From positions 1 through 64,000 of the forward strand of contig JBGCGC010000032.1 of assembly GCA_045110475.1 (NCBI GenBank): 64,000 nt of DNA. Reading direction: 5' to 3'. The notes under the pieces were generated by a model. It made no database searches. It was not told where the DNA came from and saw nothing but the letters and a program-made list of their open reading frames with translations. Of this stretch, positions 55,702 through 64,000 are shown piece after piece. The stretch comes from Granulosicoccus sp045110475. GTDB lineage: Bacteria > Pseudomonadota > Gammaproteobacteria > Granulosicoccales > Granulosicoccaceae. Position 1 is the first letter of the stretch. Each line of letters opens with the position of its first letter. The position numbers and the translations under genes are program-made.

Positions 55702-57141
55702 ATGGATAACCTGCATATTGCAACACCTGAGATCTTTCTGCTAACGGCCACCTGCGCAATTCTGGTGGCCGGGCTGTTTGTTCAGGCAAAGTCACAGATG
55801 GTTTACTGGCTGTCGCAGCTGGCGCTGGTCGTCACCCTGCTCATGTCATTCTCACAAATGGGTTCCGATACGATCACCGGTTTTAGAGGCGCCTACACGC
55901 TGGATTCTCTCAGTGTGACGCTAAAGACCTGGATACTCGTTGTCGGTATCGGTATCCTCCTTTATTCACGTGATTACATCGGTGAGCGCAAGATTCAGCG
56001 CAGCGAGTACTTTGTGCTTTGTCTGTTTGCCATTGCCGGCATGATGATCATGGTGTCTGCCACGCATATGCTCACGGTGTATCTCGGTCTTGAATTACTG
56101 GCGCTGTCGCAGTACGCCCTGGTGGCCCTGCATCGAGACAACAGTCGGGCTGCAGAAGCTGCCATGAAGTATTTTGTTCTCGGTGCATTGGCATCAGGCA
56201 TGTTGCTGTACGGCATGAGCATGATCTACGGCGCAACTGGCTCGCTCGATCTACACGTTATTGGCGACATTCTGGCCGGTACATCGGCCGAGACACTATC
56301 AACAGAACGCACCATCGGTGCTCGTTTCGGCCTGACCTTCCTGATTGTGGGTATCGCATTCAAGCTGGGGGCTGTGCCTTTTCACATGTGGGTACCGGAT
56401 GTGTACGAGGGTGCGCCGACCTCGGTCACCATGTTTATCTCCACAGCGCCCAAGATTGCAGCGTTTGCGATGTTGATTCGATTGCTGGTCGGTGGGCTGG
56501 ATACACTCAATGCCGATTGGCAACAGATGCTGGCCATCATGTCGGCCTTGTCGATGGTTGTCGGTAATCTCATTGCCATTGCACAAACCAACATCAAGCG
56601 CATGCTGGCGTACAGCACCATCTCACACGTCGGATTTCTGCTCATGGGCATTGTGGGTGTCACCAATGATGGTTACAGCGCTTCGATGTTCTACGCCATT
56701 ACCTATGCGTTCACAACGCTTGCGGCCTTTGGTGTGCTGCTGGCGGTTTCTCGTGAAGGACATGAAGCCGAAACGCTGGACGATCTGGCGGGGCTTGGCA
56801 AACGCAACGCGTTTCTGGCATCCATCATGATGCTGTCGATGATTTCGCTGGCAGGTGTGCCGCCGGCAGTTGGCTTCTATGCCAAGCTATCCGTACTGCA
56901 AGCTGCCGTAGGTGCAGGTTTTGCGTGGCTTGCCATACTGGGGGTAATCATGTCGGTTGTTGGCGCTTTTTATTATCTGCGAATCATCAAGATGATGTTC
57001 TTTGATGAGCCCACAGATCCAGTCGAGATCAAGGTAGCCGGAGATGTCACCGCAGGTTTGGCGGTGAATGGCGTGGCTGTGCTGGCGCTTGGTCTTGCAC
57101 CTGGTTTTATCATGGCGGCCTGTGTAGCAGCGTTCAGCTAG
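55702..57141 (+). CDS. nuoN: NADH-quinone oxidoreductase subunit N
   Basis: This 479-residue pump subunit ends the operon. YLGLELLALSQYALVALHRD, KLGAVPFHMWVPDVYEGAPT and KRMLAYSTISHVGFLLMG are typical. The ATG at 55702 lies 7 bp after nuoM and is preferred to a frame start inside nuoM (55636). A convergent amidase gene follows after 59 bp with no clear terminator. Confidence 0.96.
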   Translation: MDNLHIATPEIFLLTATCAILVAGLFVQAKSQMVYWLSQLALVVTLLMSFSQMGSDTITGFRGAYTLDSLSVTLKTWILVVGIGILLYSRDYIGERKIQRSEYFVLCLFAIAGMMIMVSATHMLTVYLGLELLALSQYALVALHRDNSRAAEAAMKYFVLGALASGMLLYGMSMIYGATGSLDLHVIGDILAGTSAETLSTERTIGARFGLTFLIVGIAFKLGAVPFHMWVPDVYEGAPTSVTMFISTAPKIAAFAMLIRLLVGGLDTLNADWQQMLAIMSALSMVVGNLIAIAQTNIKRMLAYSTISHVGFLLMGIVGVTNDGYSASMFYAITYAFTTLAAFGVLLAVSREGHEAETLDDLAGLGKRNAFLASIMMLSMISLAGVPPAVGFYAKLSVLQAAVGAGFAWLAILGVIMSVVGAFYYLRIIKMMFFDEPTDPVEIKVAGDVTAGLAVNGVAVLALGLAPGFIMAACVAAFS

Positions 57142-57200
57142 CCGTAACAGGGTCAGGGTGCGCGAGTAGGGCAGTGCCGGCCTGGTAATCGTATTTGCGC

Positions 57201-58484
57201 TTATGCAGGATGCTTTTTAATAACGCCATCCACAACTTGTGATACGGCGATGACCTTTGCGTCCTGACCATTCACCCCACATACCATGAGTGCTGATGGC
57301 GGCATGTCTTCCCGGGCAACGGGCAGGGTCATTGCGCAACCATCCACCAGGTTGATGTAGGTGGTATTGCGCAACAGAGCCGCATTTACTGTGTTGAAGT
57401 TAGCCTGTGCATTGGCAATAGTAGGCGTTTCACACTTGATGGTTGGTGCTAGCAGCGCATCAAAGGGGGCCAGACGTTCGTTATAGATATCAATGGCTTG
57501 CTGACGCTGCGTCCTGTAGGTGGCCAGATCGGATTCGGCAAGACCATCCGATTGATGTATGCGGGCAAGCACATGTGGGTCACCCTGGGTTTTCAGCGCC
57601 TCCAGATAGTTTTTATACACCGCCTGGGCCTCCGTTGACACCGTGAGACGCAGCGCCGTTGTCAGCTCCACCAGCTCGGCGAACGACACCAGATGAACCT
57701 CGTGACCCGCCTCATTGAGTTGATGAATGCTTTGGTGAAACGCCAGGGCCACGCTCTCATCGAGATCATCGGTGAAGGTATCTTCCGGTATCGCCAGCTT
57801 CAGAGGGCGATCCAGTGGTGTGATGTCTGCGAGTGGCTCATGGCGAATGACCTGCATGCACGTAATGACAAGATCAAGGCTTGAAGAAAGCGGGCCAACG
57901 CTGTCATAACTGGCAGATAGCGGATGCACGCCTTCCAGCGAGACACTTTTTTGTGAGGGTTTGAACCCATACAGCCCATTGATAGCTGCAGGCAGGCGGA
58001 CAGAACCACCGGTGTCGGTGCCCATCGCAATATCACACAGACCATGGGCGGCACTCAGTGCTGCGCCGGATGAACTGCCACCGGGAACCTGCTCTTTGTT
58101 GAAAATGCAACCCGGTGTACCGTGATGTGGATTCAGTCCCACGCCAGAGTAAGCGAATTCACTCATATTGGTACGACCAAAGATCAGAGCGCCAGCAGCC
58201 TTCAGTCGCGCAACTACATCACCATCGCGACGGGCGGGATCGATATCCTGCAGAACTCTGGAGGCCGCTGTGGTGCGCTTGCCCCCCTCATCGAACAGAT
58301 CTTTAAGAGACACTGTCATGCCATAAAGCGGCAGCTTCTGATTAGCGCCACGACTGGCATCCAGTGCCGCAGCATCGGCCAGAATTCTGGCCTCGTTCAA
58401 TTCGATGAAGATGCGATCACATTCATCGCCCAGAGCACGAGCTGCGGCAATTGCACGAGCTGCCTTGTCTTTTATTTGTCCCAT
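57201..58484 (-). CDS. Amidase signature family enzyme
   Basis: This 427-residue hydrolase belongs to the amidase signature family. The catalytic Ser-cisSer-Lys triad is visible: Lys in GMTVSLKDLFDEGG (near residue 61), the Gly/Ser-rich loop VPGGSSSGAALSAA and the nucleophile region GTDTGGSVRLPA. FGRTNMSEFAYSGVGLNPHHG is also typical. The family cuts many amides; GatA is unlikely because no gatB/gatC are near and the C-terminus differs. The real substrate is unknown. It lies between nuoN and tRNA-fMet, on the opposite strand to both. Confidence 0.92.
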   Translation of the reverse strand: MGQIKDKAARAIAAARALGDECDRIFIELNEARILADAAALDASRGANQKLPLYGMTVSLKDLFDEGGKRTTAASRVLQDIDPARRDGDVVARLKAAGALIFGRTNMSEFAYSGVGLNPHHGTPGCIFNKEQVPGGSSSGAALSAAHGLCDIAMGTDTGGSVRLPAAINGLYGFKPSQKSVSLEGVHPLSASYDSVGPLSSSLDLVITCMQVIRHEPLADITPLDRPLKLAIPEDTFTDDLDESVALAFHQSIHQLNEAGHEVHLVSFAELVELTTALRLTVSTEAQAVYKNYLEALKTQGDPHVLARIHQSDGLAESDLATYRTQRQQAIDIYNERLAPFDALLAPTIKCETPTIANAQANFNTVNAALLRNTTYINLVDGCAMTLPVAREDMPPSALMVCGVNGQDAKVIAVSQVVDGVIKKHPA

Positions 58485-58528
58485 GAGCTCAGGCTATCAT
58501 TTTATTTACATAAAGTTGTCCTGATGGG

Positions 58529-58557
58529 TTGTATACATGTCGCTGCCAGCTTATACT
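58529..58557 (+). promoter_or_regulatory. Promoter of initiator tRNA
   Basis: -35 TTGTAT (58529-58534) and -10 TATACT (58552-58557) are separated by 17 bp and stand 18 bp upstream of the tRNA. A GC-rich discriminator follows. Confidence 0.65.
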
Positions 58558-58575
58558 TCCGCTGGTCAGCACAGG

Positions 58576-58652
<77 letters not shown>

Positions 58653-58684
58653 ATTGTATGTGCACAGAGATTCACGAAGTACCT

Positions 58685-58710
58685 AAGCCGCTAAAACAGC
58701 GGCTTTTTTG
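58685..58710 (+). terminator. Rho-independent terminator after tRNA-fMet
   Basis: AAGCCGCT (58685-58692) pairs with AGCGGCTT (58698-58705) around a 5-nt loop and is followed by a T-run. Confidence 0.9.
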
Positions 58711-58880
58711 TGTCTGTTGTTTTATCTGTTTCTAGGTCAAGCGACTCTGCGGGTTCCTTGACTACCATTTCCGCCGTCAACAGAGGCGCAAATTTTCTCG
58801 GTAGAGGACCCTCCCCGGTGGGCGCAGTTTGAGAGGTATGAGTTCCTGCCGTTAGATGATGTAGTGGGTACTGATCAGGC

Positions 58881-60074
58881 TCAACCCTGTTCTTGCCTGA
58901 CGGGTGGCGTAGTCACTGTCGCAACCAGAGAATCAATGGCCGTCGCTGCGTGTTCCAGGCTGGAGTAGTGCAGCCGATAGCATGGAATCTTAGAAGTCCA
59001 CTCAACCAGCGCGCCCAGTTGTACAGGATCGATGGGTTTTTTTATCGTGCAGCCGCTGGTCGTAAAATGCTGAAATACCGTCAGGGGCGAAATTTCCGCA
59101 ATCGAAGCTTGCTCATAATCAGGTGAATATCTGGGCAGTATGATGAATCGGCAGTCCACAGGAGTGGTACAGACCTGATGATCGTACACGGGCAGGTATT
59201 TCACATGCCGGTCGCCGTATTCATGCTGATAGAGATCTTTTAGTACCGGAAAGTACTCGTCAAGAATTGGCCAGGCGCCTGTTTTGGTCGACAGGCTGAG
59301 GGGTATGGGCAACATCTGACGAGTGTCATCAAGCAATGAGACAGTATCATCATTGATAAGTTTGTATCCGCGTGAAATCAAGTAGGCAGAAAGGGTCGAT
59401 TTGCCGCTACCGCTAGTCGCTGGAAACAACAGTGCGCAGTTCCCAGTCGCAACGGCTGATGCATGAATTTTCATGAGAAAAGGAAACTGGGCGGCAACGA
59501 TAGTGTTGATCTCTCTTAGACATTTCACCGCTGTGTCAGACACTGAAAAACCGGTTTCTACGGTCTTTCCGTTGAATACAACCGGAAAGGTTTCTCCTTC
59601 ATCGAAGACATCCAGAGTCAGCTTCTCAGACGTTGGTGAAATTTGTTCGGTCAGTTGAAAGAGTGGGTTGAGGAAATCTGGCAAGTCGGCTAATTCCGAA
59701 CGCACCGTGATAGTAAAGTTGGGAAGGTAGAGGTGAGATCTGGCTTTTGCCTGGCAGTTTCTGTCGGGCACATAATCAGTGACGGGTTCGTAACGGAGGT
59801 AATTTCCTGCGTCATCCTCCTGCTGTCGTTGTTCTACCTCTTCAAGAATTTGTTGTGCGTCATGAGCTGCTTTTTCTGGCTTAACGTCGTACTTTGAACA
59901 GATAGCCTTAGTGATGTATTCGAGGCTTTTATTCTTGTGTGTTAATACGAGTACACCAACTGCATTGGTGACACAAACCTGATGGTCTTCTGTGTCCAGC
60001 CAGATGAAGGCGTCCTGCAGCGGGTATACGTAAAATCGCTTTTTCGGTTGCGCGGTAGTGGGTGCGTTTGTCAT
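58881..60074 (-). CDS. PqqD-like/HprK-like fusion kinase of a peptide-associated island
   Basis: This protein has 397 residues. The N-terminal 85 residues have the PqqD-type peptide-binding pattern (RFYVYPLQDAFIWLDTEDHQ, NAVGVLVLTHKNKSLEYITK). They are followed by a linker of roughly 90 residues. The C-terminal half is HPr kinase-like: P-loop ATSGSGKST (near residues 218-226), KLINDDTVSLLDD with paired aspartates and a KIHASAVA strand before it. HprK-related kinases with PqqD domains are seen in peptide-modification loci in several proteobacteria. No HPr gene is near. The substrate may be the small peptide encoded at 60849 on the other strand. The ATG at 60074 is preferred to TTG at 60083. 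Confidence 0.85.
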   Translation of the reverse strand: MTNAPTTAQPKKRFYVYPLQDAFIWLDTEDHQVCVTNAVGVLVLTHKNKSLEYITKAICSKYDVKPEKAAHDAQQILEEVEQRQQEDDAGNYLRYEPVTDYVPDRNCQAKARSHLYLPNFTITVRSELADLPDFLNPLFQLTEQISPTSEKLTLDVFDEGETFPVVFNGKTVETGFSVSDTAVKCLREINTIVAAQFPFLMKIHASAVATGNCALLFPATSGSGKSTLSAYLISRGYKLINDDTVSLLDDTRQMLPIPLSLSTKTGAWPILDEYFPVLKDLYQHEYGDRHVKYLPVYDHQVCTTPVDCRFIILPRYSPDYEQASIAEISPLTVFQHFTTSGCTIKKPIDPVQLGALVEWTSKIPCYRLHYSSLEHAATAIDSLVATVTTPPVRQEQG

Positions 60075-60848
60075 ACAAGCCAAGCCAATGTACGCGGCGT
60101 TTTAGCGTTGTTCCGCTCGGCAAAGCGTGATTGATTTTTAACAGGCGTCATGGATAGGCATTCAGTTTTACTGCGTCTCGTTTTTACTGCGTCTAGTTGT
60201 CTTGTGATTTTATGCGGGTCTTGTATTGCAGTATTTTTGAGAGTACGGATTTCGTACAGACTGCTACTTTCAGTTTATCAATTCTCATCACGCACAAAAT
60301 AATACATGTATTGACCGTCAAAATATTCACTAAAACTTGCCCGTTCAATCATGAAAACCTCGTTTGGCAATTCGCTGTCAGTTGGGAAATATGTGAGGGG
60401 GGTAGTATGTGAGGGGAGTAATTTGCTTGGCACTATAATTTGGTTGGCACGATAGTCGGCACTAGAGTGACTCGTGTTCAAATGCTGGCGGCGATATTTG
60501 TCATCGCGCAGGCTAGGAGTACGGTCAGGCAGCAATTTACTCGGACATTTTGTGATTTATCTCACAAAAAAACAACATGAAAGCTCTGAACAATCTGCTT
60601 AACATTGGCTGTCATTGCGGTAAGTGCATAGTCCACATCAAATAGGTTACGTCGGGTAGTCGTCTTTCATAACGGAAATATCTAGCTGGGATGGTTGTCC
60701 ATAAATAAATTTTCAGGTTCATCATATGACCAGTTGTTTGTTATTTGATGACTGACAATACTTCGGGTTACAGTTGAAAAAGTTATTGCATTTTTTGCAA
60801 TCAACTGTGTCAATATCAACGCCCTACACCCACACAAGCGGCACACAT
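60075..60848. other. AT-rich control region with short direct repeats
   Basis: There is no supportable gene. Three close duplications are present: TTTTACTGCGTCT at 60166 and 60182, ATGTGAGGGG at 60391 and 60407, and TTGGCAC(T/G)ATA at 60427 and 60444. The first two have a 16-bp period. A hairpin CAGTTGA/TCAACTG (60771-60777 and 60801-60807), with an inner TTGCA/TGCAA stem, lies 41 bp before the peptide gene. Confidence 0.5.
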
Positions 60849-61037
60849 ATGAAAGATAACGGTAAGGATTCTTCAACGAAGGCTGAAGAAAGCAGTAACG
60901 CGGAGCCAGTGTCCGACAGCAGGCGTGAGGCTGTTGCCAAAATTGCCTATGCATCTCCGCTGGTTGCTGGTCTGCTATTTACAAGGAAGGCGGACGCACA
61001 GATAGGCTCTGGAGGACCTCCAGCACCTCCAGGATGA
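60849..61037 (+). CDS. Small peptide with hydrophobic segment and GSGGPP tail
   Basis: This is a 62-residue product. A charged, Ser/Glu-rich leader of about 25 residues is followed by the RREAVAKIAYASPLVAGLLF segment, then TRKADAQ and a short tail GSGGPPAPPG. The RR-x-hydrophobic-AxAQ arrangement resembles a Tat-like or signal-type export motif with a very short mature tail. The PqqD/HprK-like kinase and the nucleotidyltransferase genes flank it, so it may be their substrate. That is inference; it is no known peptide family to me. An upstream TTG at 60774 would start inside the leader hairpin and is less likely. Confidence 0.65.
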   Translation: MKDNGKDSSTKAEESSNAEPVSDSRREAVAKIAYASPLVAGLLFTRKADAQIGSGGPPAPPG

Positions 61038-61139
61038 GGTTAAAGCGCACGTTTGTTACTTGATGGAGCTTGATGGATAACCCGGTAACATCACGTTGTT
61101 GATCTGTTTGCGGCTTATGCACATAGACCTGAAACCTGG

Positions 61140-62357
61140 ATGGCGAAGATAAAGTCTGGATATGCACTTTCAAGGGCGCTCACTCATTCGATTCTTGATG
61201 AGCGCCTTGATCGCGATGCCTTGTCTCAAATCCTCAAGAGTCCGGTGATTGATTGGATGACTTTTGCCGTTTTCGCCGGCCAAACGTGCATCACGACTCA
61301 AGTCTGGGCGCGATTGTCCCAGATTGGCATGACCGCTTTGATGCCAGATGATGTGCGGCAAGGTTTTGCACTGGTGCATTCTGCCAATGCCGATAGAAAT
61401 CGGTACATTCGCTCAAAAGTCCGCGAGCTCGGACTCCTGCTCAACAGTGCCGGGATTTCACCGATACCTCTCAAAGGTGTTGCGTTGTTGTTATACGGTA
61501 CCTACGACGAGCCGGGTGACCGAATTATGAGCGATATGGACATCCTCATTCGACTCGAACAGATACCCGCTGCACTGGAAGTTCTAGCCCGCCACAACTA
61601 TCTGCAACGCTGTAACGTCTTTGCTCCCAAGGCGTTAGCATCAGCCACTGAATTTGCACGCATCGATTGCTCAGATTTTCGAAATGCTCCAGACCGACCA
61701 GGGCATCACCTGTCAGGTATAAAACCAACCGCTGACGATCACGTTCTTTTCGAGTTGCACAGACGCGTGGTTAAGGATACACACGACGCGGGCGGCCGCT
61801 TGAACGCGTCGGCACTTGTTAATCTGCATAGCGTGACAATTGACGGGGTGCAGTATGAGATGCTGTCCAAAGAATTTGTTTTTCTTCACACCCTGCATCA
61901 CGCGTATGCATCAGGAGATACCCTTGATTTGGGGCTAACAGACTACCGGCATTTAATCGATGCAGATCGACTTCTGAAAGCGATAGCATCCGACGGCGAT
62001 TTTTCCACCTTGCTTTCATTGGTGAGTGAGATCGGCTTTGAAGATAAGTTAACGTTTTTCCTTTGGCAAGCAGAAGAAGTGCTGGGGACGAATAGTATGC
62101 CGCACTGGAAACCCAGCGCTAACGGTCTCGCCTTGATAAAGAAGTTCAAACATGTCAGGCGCAGCCACAAGGCCTACTTGATGCGCAAGTGGTGGATTGG
62201 CTTCAACAAAAGGCGAGTGCGATACTTGAATGCGTCTTTTCTGCGTCAGACTTATGGAGAGCTACCGTTTTACAGAACGATACCCCTGTATTCAAGATAT
62301 CTTTTGGGGAAGTTGTTACTTCAGACCAGAAAATTAGCAGAAAAAGCGAACCACTAG
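61140..62357 (+). CDS. NTP_transf_5-family nucleotidyltransferase-like protein
   Basis: This 405-residue protein belongs to the uncharacterised nucleotidyltransferase (NTP_transf_5) group. The core is ISPIPLKGVALLLYGTYDEP and RIMSDMDILIRLEQIPAALE, with the metal-binding Asp pair in SDMDIL (near residue 132). A helical N-terminal domain of about 90 residues precedes it. A basic C-terminal region of about 70 residues (KKFKHVRRSHKAYLMRKWW) may be membrane-associated. It starts 103 bp after the small peptide gene on the same strand. Such proteins often sit with HprK-related kinases in peptide loci. The substrate is unknown. Confidence 0.82.
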   Translation: MAKIKSGYALSRALTHSILDERLDRDALSQILKSPVIDWMTFAVFAGQTCITTQVWARLSQIGMTALMPDDVRQGFALVHSANADRNRYIRSKVRELGLLLNSAGISPIPLKGVALLLYGTYDEPGDRIMSDMDILIRLEQIPAALEVLARHNYLQRCNVFAPKALASATEFARIDCSDFRNAPDRPGHHLSGIKPTADDHVLFELHRRVVKDTHDAGGRLNASALVNLHSVTIDGVQYEMLSKEFVFLHTLHHAYASGDTLDLGLTDYRHLIDADRLLKAIASDGDFSTLLSLVSEIGFEDKLTFFLWQAEEVLGTNSMPHWKPSANGLALIKKFKHVRRSHKAYLMRKWWIGFNKRRVRYLNASFLRQTYGELPFYRTIPLYSRYLLGKLLLQTRKLAEKANH

Positions 62358-62660
62358 CGAGTGATCTTTGTTGTTCACTGTTTGCCGTTCACTGTTTGCC
62401 GTTCATTGATAGTTAAGCCGAGTTAGCCGCGAAGACGAGCTGCGTTGGTAAGCCCGATACCACCATCGGTTTAGTGCTAGTAGATGGAATGTTCAAGATC
62501 GGCCCCCAGCCGATTCAATCGGCGATGGAAGATTTTTCGACCCAACCATTGTCTGGACGTTAAGGCGTCATTTCTATGTCGCGCGCAGGTAAGCACTTCG
62601 TGACAAAGTTCAAATAAGCAGTTATAACAATAAGCCGTTACCACGAGGCTATACAAACGT
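62358..62660. other. Spacer with 14-bp tandem repeat
   Basis: GTTCACTGTTTGCC occurs twice in tandem (62373-62386, 62387-62400) followed by a partial third copy GTTCATTG. No gene was recognised in the remainder. Confidence 0.6.
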
Positions 62661-64000
62661 TGCTTCAAAAGACCACTCTTCGCCAGCTTCTGACAGTGCC
62701 TTATGTGCTTCTGGTGCTTCTCACCGCACTGGTTATCGGTCTGTTGTCCTTTCAGGCGGGTCGCAATGCGGTAGATACGCTTTCCGATCTGATTCTGAAC
62801 GAAACAGTCAACCGCATCACGCAGGCTATCGATCGTCATGTGTCCGGGTCTGAAGCGGTACTTGAAACGGCCTTTCCAACCGACTATGCAGCACCTGTTT
62901 CAGTTGAAGATGACCTTGAAATCCTCAGAGAGAGACTCTGGCTTGCAACTACCATTCATCGCGATCCGAATAACTACGCTTATTATGGTGATCGGCGTGG
63001 ACAATTTATTGGTCTATGGCGATTTTCTGATACCGAGGCGGAGTTGAGGCTGCGTACCGAAGAGTCGGAACGTCGGTCGATCTATCGTTTTTCACGTATC
63101 AACGGACCGCTTGATGATCCGACTCTTGAGTCACGTGTGTTTGATCCTCGCGAGAGGCCCTGGTTCATTGCTGGGCAAAGTGCTGACTTTCAAACCTGGA
63201 CCTCCGTGTACATCGATTTCAAGACGCTTGAGCTCGTCGCCACCCGTGCACGCCGGGTAGATGATCTGAGTGGACAGTTTCAGGGAGTGGTGGCAACCGA
63301 CCTGTCACTGGAACATCTCAACCGGTTTCTTAAAACACTTGCCCTGAGCGACAATGGCGTTGCCTTTATCGTTGAGCCGGACGGCAAATTGCTGGCAACT
63401 TCTCGAGGACCTCATCTGCAAGAGGTGAGCGAGGATGAGAGCGCCCGGCTGAATGCTGTTGAGAGTAATGATGCGCTTATTGCCAGCACCTACAGCTTGG
63501 TCAGTAATTTGACATCCCTGCCCGGGGCACTACCTGGCCCTCAAACGACTTCGTTCGAGGGTCCTGACGGTGAAATCATACAGGCGGGCTATTTGCGATT
63601 GCAGGATACAGCCGGCCTTGAGTGGATTGTGGCGTTAGCTGTACCGAGAAAAGATTTCATGCATCAGGTGACTGACAATGTACGTCGTACCCTTGTCATG
63701 GCGATCGTGGGCTGTGCTTTGATCGTGCTGGTCGGCCTGCTAATAGTTAATAAGATCACACGTGATTTACGTCAATTAGCATCCGCTGCACAAGCAATGG
63801 GTGAGGGTGATCTGACGGCGTCCGTACCCGTTGACAGGGCCGATGAAATTGGCGAGCTTGCAAGTGCTTTCTCAGGTCTGCAGGAGCGATTACTGACCGA
63901 TCGGTTGACCGGCATAGCCAATAGAGAGGCCATTATAAGGCGACTGGAAGATCGCATCATTAGCCATCGACGTCGTCATGATGAACAGCCCTTTGCTCTG
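62661..64000 (+). CDS. Membrane diguanylate cyclase-type protein (dCache-HAMP-GGDEF start), truncated by window end
   Basis: This open frame begins at TTG 62661, after an in-frame stop at 62631-62633, and runs off the window, giving 446+ residues. An N-terminal helix (LLTVPYVLLVLLTALVIGLL) and a second near residues 336-356 frame a large double-Cache-like periplasmic sensor domain (FDPRERPWFIAGQ is typical). HAMP follows, then LTDRLTGIANREAIIRRLE, which is the usual start of a GGDEF domain. The catalytic GGDEF motif itself lies beyond the window. It may make cyclic di-GMP in response to small ligands. Confidence 0.85.

Noticed and set aside
60197..60412. Hydrophobic open frame upstream of the peptide gene
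   Set aside because: It has no ribosome-binding site, is rich in Phe, Ile and Thr from AT-rich DNA, and overlaps the repeat cluster.
60445..60459. Sigma-54 promoter (TGGCACG then TCGG)
   Set aside because: The -24 box is good but the -12 box mismatches at two key positions, and it lies about 390 bp before the gene.
58881..62660. Attachment-site copy of the tRNA-fMet 3' end flanking the island
   Set aside because: I found no repeat of the tRNA end within the window, so integration at the tRNA is not proven.

Overview
The window looks like a chromosomal segment of a free-living, aerobic, moderate-GC gammaproteobacterium. The evidence is the conserved block yhbY-rlmE-ftsH-folP-glmM-tpiA-secG-tRNA-Leu(GAG)-nuoA..N-tRNA-fMet, a HiPIP, YggX/MutY, AsmA and a trypsin-like protease with a GlyGly-CTERM-like tail. 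Several modules are more familiar from other groups: a rhizobial-type glycerol ABC transporter and a tungsten-type aldehyde:ferredoxin oxidoreductase. The genus is not determined; a deep-branching marine lineage near Chromatiales or Granulosicoccus is my inference only.

Layout. 1-5.1 kb: an intergenic repeat, a secreted metallophosphoesterase, an amphi-Trp protein, a VWA lipoprotein and a LysM/solute-binding fusion preceded by a perfect 26-bp palindrome. 5.3-10.5 kb: mutY-yggX, an AsmA-like protein, and moaC divergent from moaD-moaE. 10.5-16.1 kb: a second repeat copy, the protease, a small secreted protein, a decayed DegP/DegQ-type PDZ fragment and a chemoreceptor. 16.1-26.8 kb: a complete glycerol regulon. 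On the minus strand glpR, glpS-T-P-Q-U-V (ABC uptake) and glpD are in a row, and glpK is divergent across a control region with repeated CGAAA half-sites. 26.8-28.9 kb: a third repeat copy, a DUF808 membrane protein, a periplasmic rhodanese and a HiPIP. 29.0-33.0 kb: a hidden 58-codon ORF and a tightly coupled AOR operon (DUF937, four-cluster ferredoxin, AOR, MoaD/ThiS-like). 33.0-35.0 kb: an OmpR/PhoQ-like two-component system. 35.0-42.1 kb: the housekeeping block. 42.5-57.1 kb: all 14 nuo genes of respiratory complex I. 57.2-58.7 kb: an amidase and initiator tRNA. 58.9-62.4 kb: an accessory island with a PqqD/HprK-like fusion, a 62-residue peptide gene and an NTP_transf_5 nucleotidyltransferase. 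62.7 kb to the edge: a truncated membrane diguanylate cyclase.

How the genes work together. Glycerol enters by GlpSTPQUV, is phosphorylated by GlpK and oxidised by GlpD into the quinone pool. The Nuo complex feeds the same pool. AOR and its ferredoxin would oxidise aldehydes, using a pterin cofactor made in part by MoaC/MoaD/MoaE.

The two most unusual signals are these. First, a nested-palindrome mobile-like repeat of about 180-195 bp. Both complete copies begin exactly at the TAG stop codon of the preceding gene (moaE, glpK), and an inverted, diverged third copy keeps its pairing. Second, the HprK-like/peptide/nucleotidyltransferase island next to tRNA-fMet, where rimP-nusA-infB would usually lie. 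It looks like a small peptide-modification or peptide-export system of unknown function.
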